IMG/VR virus record: IMGVR_UViG_3300027836_000007
Coordinates: 1-64,000 of that record
Strand: one strand, 5' to 3'
DNA length: 64,000 nt
DNA from: a virus
In this document: piece by piece, positions 7,174-13,687 of the stretch
Layout of the letters: the number at the start of each line of letters is the position of its first letter
How positions within the stretch are numbered: position 1 is the first letter of the stretch
Notes under the pieces: generated by a model
Told to the model about the DNA's origin: nothing
What the model saw: the letters and a program-made list of their open reading frames with translations, nothing else
Databases searched by the model: none
Translations under genes and position numbers: made by a program

Positions 7174-7442
7174 CAGGGTTCCAATCAAAGAGGGCTTCGG
7201 CCCTTGATAAACTTACGGAGTACGGTATGAAGAAAGTGTACGTTGAGACTGTATTGATGCAAGAGCTTGAAGTTCCAGAGAACTGGGGGCGTGAAGATGT
7301 GTTTGACTTCCTTGCTGAGAACCAATCGTTCCGTACAGCGTTCCAAGGTGTAAGCAATGAGGACCAAACAGCCCGCATCCTCGATGTAGGCGTAATGATT
7401 GAAAAAGTAACCCAAATGGGAGAGGAGTGTTTTGATGAGTAA
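7170..7442 (+). CDS. Hypothetical 90-aa protein
   Basis: Starts in an ATGA overlap with the previous stop. Mostly helical, with a basic N-terminus and an acidic C-terminus. No known motif. Overlaps the next start by eight bases, so the three genes 6682-7614 form a coupled unit. Confidence 0.7.
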   Translation: MTGFQSKRASALDKLTEYGMKKVYVETVLMQELEVPENWGREDVFDFLAENQSFRTAFQGVSNEDQTARILDVGVMIEKVTQMGEECFDE

Positions 7443-7614
7443 GATGAAAGACTTGACGTACGATATTGAAGCTATGTTCATTGAGGGCGAGACTCCCAGT
7501 GAGATTGCTCTACAGCTGGATATCCCACTTAGCTTGGTTAAGAGCACACTAGAGTCATTTGGTGTGGACACTAGGGATATCGCAGAGGACTTTGGCGACT
7601 ATCAGGGCGCTTGA
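7435..7614 (+). CDS. Small helix-turn-helix-like protein, 59 aa
   Basis: The segment GETPSEIALQLDIPLSLVKS (about 18-37) has the spacing of a sigma-like or resolvase-like helix-turn-helix, with Ala at the first helix and Ile-Pro at the turn. DNA binding is therefore plausible. It overlaps the previous gene by eight bases. The start is ATG 7435; a TTG one codon earlier is less likely. Confidence 0.65.
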   Translation: MSKMKDLTYDIEAMFIEGETPSEIALQLDIPLSLVKSTLESFGVDTRDIAEDFGDYQGA

Positions 7615-7639
7615 CACTTTGAGCTTTTGGTTGTATAAT
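7611..7639 (+). promoter_or_regulatory. Early promoter TTGACA-N17-TATAAT
   Basis: TTGACA 7611-7616 overlaps the previous stop; TATAAT 7634-7639. Confidence 0.95.
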
Positions 7640-7664
7640 ACACTTATACAGACAGGAGCACACA

Positions 7665-7805
7665 GTGAAGATTACAATCAAAGTATCCAAAAAGCACAGA
7701 GAACACTTTGTTCTCTTTGCCCAAAACACTCCCTTCAAGCAGAAGGTAGTGGCCAGCAAGGTCAAATTTAAACGCAACCCTAAGCACAAAGGACGCGAAC
7801 AATGA
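7665..7805 (+). CDS. Small basic protein, 46 aa, GTG start
   Basis: A GTG-initiated frame 26 bases after the -10 box, with an AGGAGCACACA ribosome site. The sequence MKITIKVSKKHREHF continues with about one third Lys and Arg, so it is strongly basic and may bind nucleic acid. Its stop overlaps the next start as ATGA, which supports the reading. Confidence 0.65.
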   Translation: MKITIKVSKKHREHFVLFAQNTPFKQKVVASKVKFKRNPKHKGREQ

Positions 7806-8032
7806 AACTAGACGGACTTACAGAGCACCAAGTAGAGCTCCTGGACACCATGTGGTCCATCGACGAGTTCACAGATTTAGAGGCTTGGATGGAGACTCTA
7901 AGCAAAGAAGATAAGGCTGAAGCAGAACTCCTACAGCGCCTAGTGATCCTTGAAGAGTTTGAAGCCATGCTGGCCACTAGCAAATACCCTGAAGCCAACA
8001 TGGTTATTGATAAGTTTCGGTTGACGAAGTAG
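7802..8032 (+). CDS. Hypothetical 76-aa acidic helical protein
   Basis: Coupled to the preceding basic protein by an ATGA overlap. Predicted helical throughout with leucine-rich heptads. An acidic partner made with a basic one could indicate a complex; this is inference. The next promoter starts within its last codons. Confidence 0.7.
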   Translation: MKLDGLTEHQVELLDTMWSIDEFTDLEAWMETLSKEDKAEAELLQRLVILEEFEAMLATSKYPEANMVIDKFRLTK

Positions 8033-8049
8033 ACGTTGTTTGCTATAAT
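8021..8049 (+). promoter_or_regulatory. Early promoter TTGACG-N17-TATAAT
   Basis: TTGACG 8021-8026 inside the previous gene; TATAAT 8044-8049. Confidence 0.95.
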
Positions 8050-8083
8050 ATACACTTACACAAACAAATAAGGAGCGAAACTT

Positions 8084-8350
8084 ATGAACATTAGCACACT
8101 AGAGCAGTATGTGGAGCAGAAGAACAAATGGCGTTCTATCTTCAACCAAAAGCCACTGAGCTTGTTGAATGGTAAGGATCGCCAGAGCATTGCTAACAGC
8201 ATTGACAGCGAACTGAGTCCAGAGAACCTTACATGTGACGGCGAGTTGCGTGGCTCACAGGTTCAGCAGAAGTTCCGTTACCTTACTCGTTGTGCTGAAG
8301 AACTTCTCAGCATTGATCCTTCAGTAACTTTTTACGAAATGGGAGTCTAA
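8084..8350 (+). CDS. Hypothetical 88-aa protein
   Basis: Begins MNISTLEQYVEQKNKWRSIF after AAGGAGCGAAAC. Helical; SPENLTCDGELRGSQVQQKF in the middle resembles small phage proteins linked to internal-protein or tail functions, without a firm assignment. The next gene starts one base after its stop. Confidence 0.7.
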   Translation: MNISTLEQYVEQKNKWRSIFNQKPLSLLNGKDRQSIANSIDSELSPENLTCDGELRGSQVQQKFRYLTRCAEELLSIDPSVTFYEMGV

Positions 8351-8351
8351 G

Positions 8352-8942
8352 ATGCCTAATTGGTGTAACAACTATCTCGAACTAGAACACGAAGATCCTG
8401 CTATGATTGAGCGGGCCCGCAAAGCGTTCAACGAAGGTAAGCTCTTGGAAGAGTTCTGCCCAGTGCCAGCAAGCCTACACATCGTAGCAGGCTCTGTAGG
8501 TGATCCAGACGAACAGAAGAAGTTGGAAGAAGACACAGCCCGTAACCTAGAGGTCCATGGATATGGCAACTGGTATGACTACTGCGTCAACGAGTGGGGC
8601 ACCAAGTGGGATGTGGGCGGGGATGGTATGACTGCTGGTGAAGACAGCCCTAACGCAACTTCTATGGGATTCGACAGTGCTTGGGCACCACCCATTGCCG
8701 CAATGGAGAAGTTCCAGGACTTGGGCTTTAAGGTCAAGCTCATCTATTGGGAATCGGGCATGTGCTTTGCTGGCTTGTTTGATGAGAACGGTGATGACTA
8801 CTTGGACTACAGTGATATGAGTGCCGATGACGTAGAAGCCAATATCAATTCCGAAGTGGACGAGTGTATGTGCATCGTAGAGAACCTGCGTGAGTGGGAA
8901 GAAGATAACAAAGAAGAGGAAGAAGAAAATGAAACCAAGTAA
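8352..8942 (+). CDS. Api92/YubB ferredoxin-like-domain protein
   Basis: The N-terminal MPNWCNNYLELE is the hallmark of the Api92-like (YubB) family found in phages and plasmids, with an alpha/beta ferredoxin-like fold. Further family features are GYGNWYDYCVNEWGTKWD (about 70-87) and a W-x-P-P-x-A motif near residue 112. The C-terminus ends in a run of Glu and Asp residues. The molecular function is not known. It has typical length (196 aa). Confidence 0.85.
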   Translation: MPNWCNNYLELEHEDPAMIERARKAFNEGKLLEEFCPVPASLHIVAGSVGDPDEQKKLEEDTARNLEVHGYGNWYDYCVNEWGTKWDVGGDGMTAGEDSPNATSMGFDSAWAPPIAAMEKFQDLGFKVKLIYWESGMCFAGLFDENGDDYLDYSDMSADDVEANINSEVDECMCIVENLREWEEDNKEEEEENETK

Positions 8943-9009
8943 AGAAGCAATGGATCAATTGGACGCTATTTTGGCAAAATGGGCTAAAGATTCAAAAGAA
9001 AATGGTTGA
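8929..9009 (+). CDS. Possible 26-aa leader-type peptide
   Basis: A short frame MKPSKEAMDQLDAILAKWAK... overlaps the end of the previous gene by 14 bases and ends in the next -35 box. The purine-rich GAAGAGGAAGAAGA just upstream can act as ribosome site. Too short to be certain. Confidence 0.4.
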   Translation: MKPSKEAMDQLDAILAKWAKDSKENG

Positions 9010-9034
9010 CAAGCAACCCAAAAGGTAATATAAT
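9006..9034 (+). promoter_or_regulatory. Early promoter TTGACA-N17-TATAAT
   Basis: TTGACA 9006-9011 and TATAAT 9029-9034; spacer contains ACCCAAAAGG. Transcription should begin at about 9041, where an ATG lies. Confidence 0.95.
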
Positions 9035-9040
9035 TAGAAC

Positions 9041-9103
9041 ATGGACAAGAAGTTCATATTTTTTAACACACACAGAAGAGGTAATTCAAATGGCTACAGA
9101 TAA
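9041..9103 (+). CDS. Possible leaderless upstream peptide, 20 aa
   Basis: ATG at 9041 is exactly six bases after the -10 box, so it would be the first codon of the transcript. The frame (MDKKFIFFNTHRRG...) runs past the start of the gene at 9090 in another frame. It could tune translation of that gene. This rests on position only. Confidence 0.3.
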   Translation: MDKKFIFFNTHRRGNSNGYR

Positions 9104-9446
9104 ATTGTTTAACATCGTTGGCGTATCTAAACTCAATGGCGAGTATAAAGTTCGCTTCGCAACTGATATCATGCGTATCAAGGTCCTGGCTAAGTCAGGT
9201 CATGAAGACATCCGCTTGGCAGAGCTTGATAAGCCTGTAACTAAGTTGGAAGCCGCAAAGCAGATTGCTTTGATGGACGAGTTCCAAGATGCGGCAGCTC
9301 AGTCTACCATTGCTGAGTATATCGAAGACAAGAGCCCTAAGGCTCCAAAAGCCAAGGCAGCTCCTGCTCCTAAGGCTAAAGCAACTAAGGCTCCTGCCAA
9401 GAAGGCAACTGCTAAGGTTGTTGAGAACGAAGACGCTCCGTTCTAA
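9090..9446 (+). CDS. Protein with Lys/Ala/Pro-rich histone-like tail and acidic Pro-Phe tip, 118 aa
   Basis: Residues 1-75 form a compact alpha/beta-looking domain. Residues about 83-109 are repeats of the type PKAKAAPAPKAKATKAPAKK, like histone H1 or bacterial HU-like tails, and should bind DNA or RNA without sequence preference. The last residues ENEDAPF look like the acidic Pro-Phe tip of bacterial single-stranded DNA-binding proteins, which recruits replication and repair enzymes. A role in nucleic acid packaging or replication is inferred. The start at 9090 follows AGAGGTAATTCAA. Confidence 0.7.
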   Translation: MATDKLFNIVGVSKLNGEYKVRFATDIMRIKVLAKSGHEDIRLAELDKPVTKLEAAKQIALMDEFQDAAAQSTIAEYIEDKSPKAPKAKAAPAPKAKATKAPAKKATAKVVENEDAPF

Positions 9447-9449
9447 TCA

Positions 9450-9632
9450 ATGCGGTACGGGTGCTCTCTAAGTCGTGACTATGAACCCTACAGAGTCGTT
9501 GTACGCGACTTCGAGAGTTCACCCGCAGGCCGCGTTCTATGTATTATTGCTCGTGACAACCAACACGAAGCTGAACAGATAGCACAATCTATCTGCGACT
9601 TACTAAACAAACAACTACCACAAACAACATGA
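9450..9632 (+). CDS. Hypothetical 60-aa protein
   Basis: Begins three bases after the preceding stop, MRYGCSLSRDYEPYRVVVRD, and contains an alternating strand-helix pattern ending in a helix AEQIAQSICDLLNKQL. No clear ribosome site apart from coupling. Ends in a four-base overlap with the next gene. Confidence 0.6.
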   Translation: MRYGCSLSRDYEPYRVVVRDFESSPAGRVLCIIARDNQHEAEQIAQSICDLLNKQLPQTT

Positions 9633-9817
9633 ACTGGGAACTATACGAGGTCTGGGCTGTCGACACTGACGGCAACGAGGATCTTATCGATACCACAAAG
9701 AGTCTTAAAGAAGCCAAGGAAATGGCTACATGGAACTTGGGTGAGGATTGCGTCGAGTGCGTGATCTATGCCGAAGATCCAGAAGGCGAATTGGTTGAAT
9801 TAGAACGCATTAAATAA
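9629..9817 (+). CDS. Hypothetical 62-aa acidic protein
   Basis: ATGA overlap with the previous stop. Starts MNWELYEVWAVDTDGNEDLI and is an acidic beta-alpha-beta-looking domain. Just upstream of the two tRNA genes and probably in the same transcript. Confidence 0.65.
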   Translation: MNWELYEVWAVDTDGNEDLIDTTKSLKEAKEMATWNLGEDCVECVIYAEDPEGELVELERIK

Positions 9818-9824
9818 GATTACC

Positions 9825-9903
9825 GGGCCTCTAGCTCATGCTTGGTTAGAGCAGTGGACTCATAATCCATTGGTGCGGAGTTCGACTCTCCGGGGGCCCA
9901 CCA
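9825..9903 (+). tRNA. tRNA with anticodon CAT (Met, or Ile if lysidine-modified)
   Basis: A full cloverleaf: acceptor GGGCCTC/GGGGCCC, D arm GCTC/GAGC, anticodon stem GTGGA/TCCAT with loop CTCATAA, T arm CGGAG/CTCCG with TTCGACT, and an encoded CCA (9901-9903). CAT can mean elongator Met or an Ile tRNA whose C34 is changed to lysidine; the sequence alone does not decide. Confidence 0.9.
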
Positions 9904-9907
9904 TATT

Positions 9908-9982
9908 CTGGCGTTCGTTCAACGGATAGGACAAGGCTCTTCTAAAGCCTTAATGGGGGTTCGATTCCCTCACGCCGGACCA
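9908..9982 (+). tRNA. tRNA-Arg (anticodon TCT)
   Basis: Acceptor CTGGCGT/ACGCCGG (with one T-G pair), D arm GTTC/GGAC, anticodon stem AGGCT/AGCCT with loop CTTCTAA, T arm GGGGG/CCCTC with TTCGATT, and encoded CCA (9980-9982). It reads AGA codons, common in AT-rich phage genes and abundant in the oxygenase block of this window. Confidence 0.9.
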
Positions 9983-9989
9983 CTAGCGG

Positions 9990-10018
9990 TTGACGACTCT
10001 GCCCAAACCGTGTATAAT
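9990..10018 (+). promoter_or_regulatory. Early promoter TTGACG-N17-TATAAT
   Basis: TTGACG 9990-9995 directly after the tRNA-Arg CCA; TATAAT 10013-10018. Confidence 0.95.
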
Positions 10019-10047
10019 TAACACATAAACACAGCAAGGAGCGAAAC

Positions 10048-10431
10048 ATGGAAGCATTCAAAAGTTGGGAAGAGATGAGCACACTAGAGCAGTATGCTTG
10101 CCAGTTCTGGGACATGTATAAGGATGCCTACAATGTTCGTCCCCGCGGTATTGATACCAGCTCCTGGACTGAAGCTGAGTTCGAAGCTGAGTTTGTTCAG
10201 TTGGCCAAGACCATTGAAGCCAACTACAAGGAACAGCTGGAGTCCGAAGCCAAGGCTGTAGAGCGTTTCGAAGCACAGGTCCAGAGCTTCATTGAGTCGG
10301 GTGCTAAGGATCGCGCAACTGCTATCCGTTGGTTCCATGAAGCTGAAGGTAGCAATGGTGATGACGAGTACCTTTGCTTCTTGCTAGGATTGCCCTACCG
10401 CTACTTTGTGGTTGACGCCCAGCCAGTTTGA
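10048..10431 (+). CDS. Hypothetical 127-aa acidic helical protein
   Basis: Predicted to be helical with many Glu and Ala residues and a central coiled-coil-like stretch (about 50-90). The last part, DDEYLCFLLGLPYRYFVVD, is hydrophobic. Its N-terminal segment (EEMSTLEQYACQFWDM) resembles the start of the protein at 8084 (STLEQYVEQ). Family unknown. Confidence 0.7.
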   Translation: MEAFKSWEEMSTLEQYACQFWDMYKDAYNVRPRGIDTSSWTEAEFEAEFVQLAKTIEANYKEQLESEAKAVERFEAQVQSFIESGAKDRATAIRWFHEAEGSNGDDEYLCFLLGLPYRYFVVDAQPV

Positions 10432-10440
10432 TAGTATAAT
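10412..10440 (+). promoter_or_regulatory. Early promoter TTGACG-N17-TATAAT
   Basis: TTGACG 10412-10417 inside the previous gene; TATAAT 10435-10440. Confidence 0.95.
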
Positions 10441-10471
10441 AAACACTTAAACACAATAAGGAGCGAAACTT

Positions 10472-10672
10472 ATGTATGATATTGTAACAAACCCAATCCC
10501 AAAGAGCAAACTGTTTGCCACTCCAGCTACAGAGCAGGACCTGTTCAATCGCATTGAACAGCTATCAGGTGCTGAGAAGGCACTGGCATTCCAAATCGCA
10601 ATGATGACATTCAACTTGTGTAACCACTTGGTGGAAACAAAGATCCTGTCTAAAGAGGTGTTCGCACAATGA
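10472..10672 (+). CDS. Conserved small phage protein, 66 aa
   Basis: The segment RIEQLSGAEKALAFQIAMMT followed by NLCNHLV is a pattern I associate with small conserved phage proteins of unknown role. AAGGAGCGAAAC ribosome site. The stop overlaps the next start (ATGA). Confidence 0.7.
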   Translation: MYDIVTNPIPKSKLFATPATEQDLFNRIEQLSGAEKALAFQIAMMTFNLCNHLVETKILSKEVFAQ

Positions 10673-10809
10673 ACGATATCCTTTACTTCTTTTATATGAC
10701 TATGGAACTGTGGATCTTCCTGGCGATCCTCATGCTGGCCCTGTTCGTTGAAGAAGGCGTCATAGCATACGGCAAGCGCAAAACGGTTGACAATCCTGCG
10801 CTCCGATAG
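10669..10809 (+). CDS. Small single-pass membrane protein, 46 aa
   Basis: MNDILYFFYMTMELWIFLAI begins a hydrophobic segment of about 25 residues, followed by a short polar tail EEGVIAYGKRKTVDNP. The ATG overlaps the previous stop by four bases. The next promoter is inside its 3' end. The overlap and membrane pattern support a real gene; function unknown. Confidence 0.6.
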   Translation: MNDILYFFYMTMELWIFLAILMLALFVEEGVIAYGKRKTVDNPALR

Positions 10810-10815
10810 TATAAT
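10787..10815 (+). promoter_or_regulatory. Early promoter TTGACA-N17-TATAAT
   Basis: TTGACA 10787-10792 and TATAAT 10810-10815. Confidence 0.95.
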
Positions 10816-10847
10816 AACTACTTAAACAGCAAACAGGAGCGAACCCA

Positions 10848-11048
10848 ATGCGTACACAAACAAACAAACTGCTAGAGATGATGGACGAAGGACTTATCTC
10901 AGCACAGGCCATTGCAGAGATGGCACTGTCTTACATGTCAGAAGATGACGTGGCAGACATGATGCGTAGCAACGACATCCTGGACGAAGAAGATGACGGC
11001 CAGCCCGACGAACAGCAAGAATGGGCGGACTTTGACGCAGACTGCTAG
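10848..11048 (+). CDS. Hypothetical 66-aa acidic protein
   Basis: A helical N-terminal half (NKLLEMMDEGLISAQAIAEM) and a C-terminal half made almost only of Asp, Glu and Gln with two Trp/Phe residues. Such small polyanionic proteins can mimic DNA or bind basic host proteins; this is inference. Confidence 0.7.
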   Translation: MRTQTNKLLEMMDEGLISAQAIAEMALSYMSEDDVADMMRSNDILDEEDDGQPDEQQEWADFDADC

Positions 11049-11077
11049 TTGACACACTGCCCAAAAGGCAGTATAAT
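11049..11077 (+). promoter_or_regulatory. Early promoter TTGACA-N17-TATAAT
   Basis: TTGACA 11049-11054 directly after the previous stop; TATAAT 11072-11077; spacer contains GCCCAAAAGG. Confidence 0.95.
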
Positions 11078-11111
11078 AACTACTTACACAAACACAATGG
11101 AGCGCAACATT

Positions 11112-11438
11112 ATGATTACAGCAGAACAAGTACTAGAAGCCAAAGGCATTGCTTATACAGCGTCAGTGGACATGTACAACAAGATGGGCCGCAAGGACGC
11201 ATTTGCATGTGGCTTTGCGTGGGTAGACGTCTACGTGGACCGTACTAACTCAGCCCAAGCCAAAGAGCTTATCAAAGCAGGCTTCAAAAAGGACTATAAG
11301 CCCAAGTGCTTGTCAATGTGGAATCCAGGCGACCTGCCAGTCCAAAACATCGACATCAAAGAAGCAGGTGCGGACGCTATGGCAGAGTACCTCAGGGCAC
11401 TGGGACTCCAAGCGTACTCAGGTAGCAGATTGGATTAA
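11112..11438 (+). CDS. Conserved hypothetical phage protein, 108 aa
   Basis: Contains GFAWVDVYVDRTN (about 33-45), an ELIKAGFKKDYKPKCLSMWNP segment and the closing EYLRALGLQAYSGSR, a combination I recall from a conserved phage family of unknown function. An upstream in-frame TTG at 11049 lies in the promoter, so ATG 11112 after ATGGAGCGCAAC is preferred. Confidence 0.8.
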   Translation: MITAEQVLEAKGIAYTASVDMYNKMGRKDAFACGFAWVDVYVDRTNSAQAKELIKAGFKKDYKPKCLSMWNPGDLPVQNIDIKEAGADAMAEYLRALGLQAYSGSRLD

Positions 11439-11455
11439 TGCTATATCAGAACACG

Positions 11456-11484
11456 TTGACAAACAGCGTGTTCGAGTATATAAT
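11456..11484 (+). promoter_or_regulatory. Early promoter TTGACA-N17-TATAAT
   Basis: TTGACA 11456-11461 and TATAAT 11479-11484. Confidence 0.95.
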
Positions 11485-11516
11485 TAATTCTTTAACAGCG
11501 TAACAAAGGAGCGAAG

Positions 11517-12386
11517 ATGGCAAAAGTACATACAGCAATTAGCCTAGCAAAGGCATCGGCAGAATCCAAAAGTTTGGCTATGGAGCCAGTAGAGAAAGTG
11601 CTTACGGAAACAGACGAAGAGATTTTGAATCGCCTGCGCGAACGCTTTGAAATCCTCGACGACATGACACGTGCCGTTAAGAAGGGCGCAGTTCGCGCTA
11701 TGATTGTCACAGGCCCTCCAGGTGTTGGCAAGAGCTTTGGTGTAGAGAAGGTCCTGAGCAAGCATGATACATTCGCAGACATTGCTAACGACAGCAAGCT
11801 GAAGAAGTACGAAGTAGTCAAGGGCGCAATGAGTGCCATTGGCTTGTACAGCAAGCTCTATGAGTACAGTGACAAGAAGTCTATCCTAGTGTTTGATGAC
11901 TGCGACTCAGTACTGTTAGACGACTTGAGCTTGAACATTCTTAAGGCTGCTCTGGACACTAGTAAGAAGCGTATGATCCATTGGAACACTGACAGCAGAC
12001 TCTTGCGTAGTGAAGGTGTCCCAAACAGCTTTGAATTCAAAGGCGGCGCTATCTTTATTACCAACATCAAGTTTGACCACGTGAAGAGCAAGAAGCTTCA
12101 GGATCACTTGGAAGCATTGGAAAGCCGTTGCCACTACTTGGACTTGACTATTGACACCCAGCGTGAGAAGGTACTGCGCATTAAGCAAGTGGTTACTGAG
12201 TGTGGCATGCTGGATGACTATGAGCTTACTGATGCGCACAAGCTAGAGGTAGTAGAGTTCGTAGACGCTAACAAGAACCGTATGCGTGAGCTGAGCTTGC
12301 GTACAGTACTTAAGGTAGCAGACTTACACGTTAGCTTCCCAGACAAGTGGAAGAGCGTAGCAGAGATGACTTGTATGCGCCACTAA
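11517..12386 (+). CDS. AAA-family ATPase
   Basis: A 289-residue P-loop ATPase. Walker A GPPGVGKS at 66-73, Walker B ILVFDDCD at 123-130 and a sensor-like GGAIFITN near 182-189. The N-terminal helical part (1-60) probably recognises the partner, and the C-terminal helical part (about 225-285) is the lid. Phage ATPases of this type act in replication, loading or chaperone-like roles; the target is not evident. It closes the early region and is followed by a terminator. Confidence 0.85.
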   Translation: MAKVHTAISLAKASAESKSLAMEPVEKVLTETDEEILNRLRERFEILDDMTRAVKKGAVRAMIVTGPPGVGKSFGVEKVLSKHDTFADIANDSKLKKYEVVKGAMSAIGLYSKLYEYSDKKSILVFDDCDSVLLDDLSLNILKAALDTSKKRMIHWNTDSRLLRSEGVPNSFEFKGGAIFITNIKFDHVKSKKLQDHLEALESRCHYLDLTIDTQREKVLRIKQVVTECGMLDDYELTDAHKLEVVEFVDANKNRMRELSLRTVLKVADLHVSFPDKWKSVAEMTCMRH

Positions 12387-12443
12387 GCGTATACAGCATA
12401 GCTAGCCAAGCAGCCTACAAGAGCTGTACGCTAGCGAGTAGTA

Positions 12444-12476
12444 GACACGCCAACGATTCGCTCCCGGTAACGTGTC
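12444..12476 (+). other. Hairpin with loop GATTCGCTCCCGGT (first copy)
   Basis: GACACG (12444-12449) pairs with CGTGTC (12471-12476); the loop holds GATTCGCTCCCGGT at 12455-12468. The same 14-mer is the loop of the terminator hairpin 70 bases downstream. It lies in the 3' untranslated part of the ATPase message. Confidence 0.65.
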
Positions 12477-12514
12477 AACGTAGTACAGATGACGCCAACA
12501 AGGCAACGTCTGGT

Positions 12515-12563
12515 AAGCACTAGGATAAATCCGATTCGCTCCCGGTTCCTAGTGCTTTTTTTT
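12515..12563 (+). terminator. Terminator with loop GATTCGCTCCCGGT (second copy)
   Basis: AAGCACTAGG (12515-12524) and CCTAGTGCTT (12548-12557) form a perfect 10-bp stem followed by a run of eight T. The loop carries GATTCGCTCCCGGT (12533-12546). Confidence 0.9.
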
Positions 12564-12898
12564 GGCCCCGGGGTCGGTAATTATATTATCGAAATGGTGA
12601 GGGGGTCCGACTATACATATTATTCTTTGTTGCTTTTTTACAACAGCGCATGCCTTTTTCCCACCCCATAGGTGCCAAATCACCCCACCAAAAGTTTAAG
12701 TACTATCTTTATTTTTTTCGCGAGCATCCTGCGCAAATAGCAAAGACCCAATCGGGCAAGCCTGCGGCCCGCTTGTTCGGGTGCTGCCAAGCACACGACT
12801 TCACTGTAGCTTATAGTAAAAACAACCCCACCCTCACTGTAAGTACTGGCTCAATTTTTTTTGCGCTAGAAAAATATTCCCCGCCCTGATGCCTTTCG
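12564..12898. other. Region without a recognisable gene
   Basis: After the terminator there are about 335 bases with only improbable frames. A hairpin CGGGCAAGC/GCTTGTTCG (about 12753-12780) is the sole structure noticed. Confidence 0.5.
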
Positions 12899-12906
12899 CA
12901 TAAGTA
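12899..12906 (+). promoter_or_regulatory. Possible late promoter CATAAGTA
   Basis: A variant of the T4 late element TATAAATA, five bases before the ATG at 12912. No ribosome site is present between it and the gene. Confidence 0.4.
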
Positions 12907-12911
12907 TTAGC

Positions 12912-13103
12912 ATGAACCAACAGGATAATCACACTGTACAAAAGGACGGTAAGTACTATCGTTACGACTCAGATTACGACTGTTTCTACCGTGTATACAC
13001 ACGTGATGAATATAATGAATTTCCCCATTGGGACAAGTACAGCTGGATCTACGTTGTTTTATTCTTGTCTGCCATTGCTTACTATGTTGAGTATGTGCGA
13101 TGA
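12912..13103 (+). CDS. Hypothetical 63-aa protein with one C-terminal membrane segment
   Basis: The first 42 residues are polar and rich in Tyr and Asp; residues 44-61 (YSWIYVVLFLSAIAYYVEY) form one membrane segment. Overlaps the next gene by four bases. No ribosome site; possibly leaderless from the late element before it. Confidence 0.6.
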   Translation: MNQQDNHTVQKDGKYYRYDSDYDCFYRVYTRDEYNEFPHWDKYSWIYVVLFLSAIAYYVEYVR

Positions 13104-13321
13104 TGCGTCAATACTACATACTAACGCTTGATCCACGTGCAGGTGAAGTGTTTAACTTTATTCGTGACCATAAGCTAACAGTGGATGTACACTTGAATCG
13201 TACACGCTTTTGGATAGCTGAAGATACTAGTGTGCTTACAGAGTTCTTATTACGCTTTAGTGATTGCTGTCCGTATGTAGATACCTGTGCGGATTTGGCT
13301 ACAGGACTACGCCCACTGTAG
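13100..13321 (+). CDS. Hypothetical 73-aa protein
   Basis: ATGATG start overlapping the previous stop. MMRQYYILTLDPRAGEVFNF begins an alpha/beta-looking domain with two cysteines near the C-terminus. Not recognised. Overlaps the convergent gene at 13307-13561 by 15 bases. Confidence 0.55.
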   Translation: MMRQYYILTLDPRAGEVFNFIRDHKLTVDVHLNRTRFWIAEDTSVLTEFLLRFSDCCPYVDTCADLATGLRPL

Positions 13322-13561
13322 TAAGAATAGGGTTTTGTGTTTGGCTAGCTTGAACGCTACGCAGGCTTGCCAATAGTCATGACTCGTTCCATTGTGATAC
13401 GCCCAGTGACTATAGTGACTGCCCACATAGCGGTTAAGCCATACTTCCATACACTCTGTAGCATTGACCCAATCCCATTGTCCATCGTTAATGACAACAG
13501 GCCAAGGGGCGGTAGCTATATGCTCAAAAGGATGTAAGTCTGGTAAGTACATGCTGGGCAT
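13307..13561 (-). CDS. Hypothetical 84-aa protein, His/Trp-rich
   Basis: The start ATG at 13561 lies exactly five bases after a perfect TATAAATA late element, which both supports the gene and fixes the start. The protein is rich in Trp, His and Tyr (SHYSHWAYHNGTSHDYWQAC in the middle) and is not recognised. A role late in infection is implied by the promoter only. Confidence 0.65.
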   Translation of the reverse strand: MPSMYLPDLHPFEHIATAPWPVVINDGQWDWVNATECMEVWLNRYVGSHYSHWAYHNGTSHDYWQACVAFKLAKHKTLFLLQWA

Positions 13562-13566
13562 ACATT

Positions 13567-13574
13567 TATTTATA
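13567..13574 (-). promoter_or_regulatory. Late promoter TATAAATA (perfect)
   Basis: On the minus strand TATAAATA is followed by AATGT and then ATG (13561). T4 late transcription starts six bases after this element, which would be the A of the ATG. Confidence 0.75.
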
Positions 13575-13648
13575 GTTGAGGCACGCAAGCTGTAACTTAT
13601 AAATTGCGTTTTACCGCTTGCTACTTCGTAGCTATTTGGCTTATGCGG

Positions 13649-13665
13649 CTCCGCGCTTCGCGGAG
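13649..13665. other. GC-rich hairpin
   Basis: CTCCGCG-CTT-CGCGGAG forms a tight stem just downstream of the minus-strand gene 13688-13894. There is no T run, so it may be a processing or weak termination signal. Confidence 0.45.
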
Positions 13666-13687
13666 TCTCGGGCTATATGAGCGGGTA

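Noticed and set aside
12489-12889. Two plus-strand frames after the ATPase gene
   Set aside because: The first runs through the terminator hairpin; the second lacks a ribosome site and has low-complexity, unlikely protein sequence.
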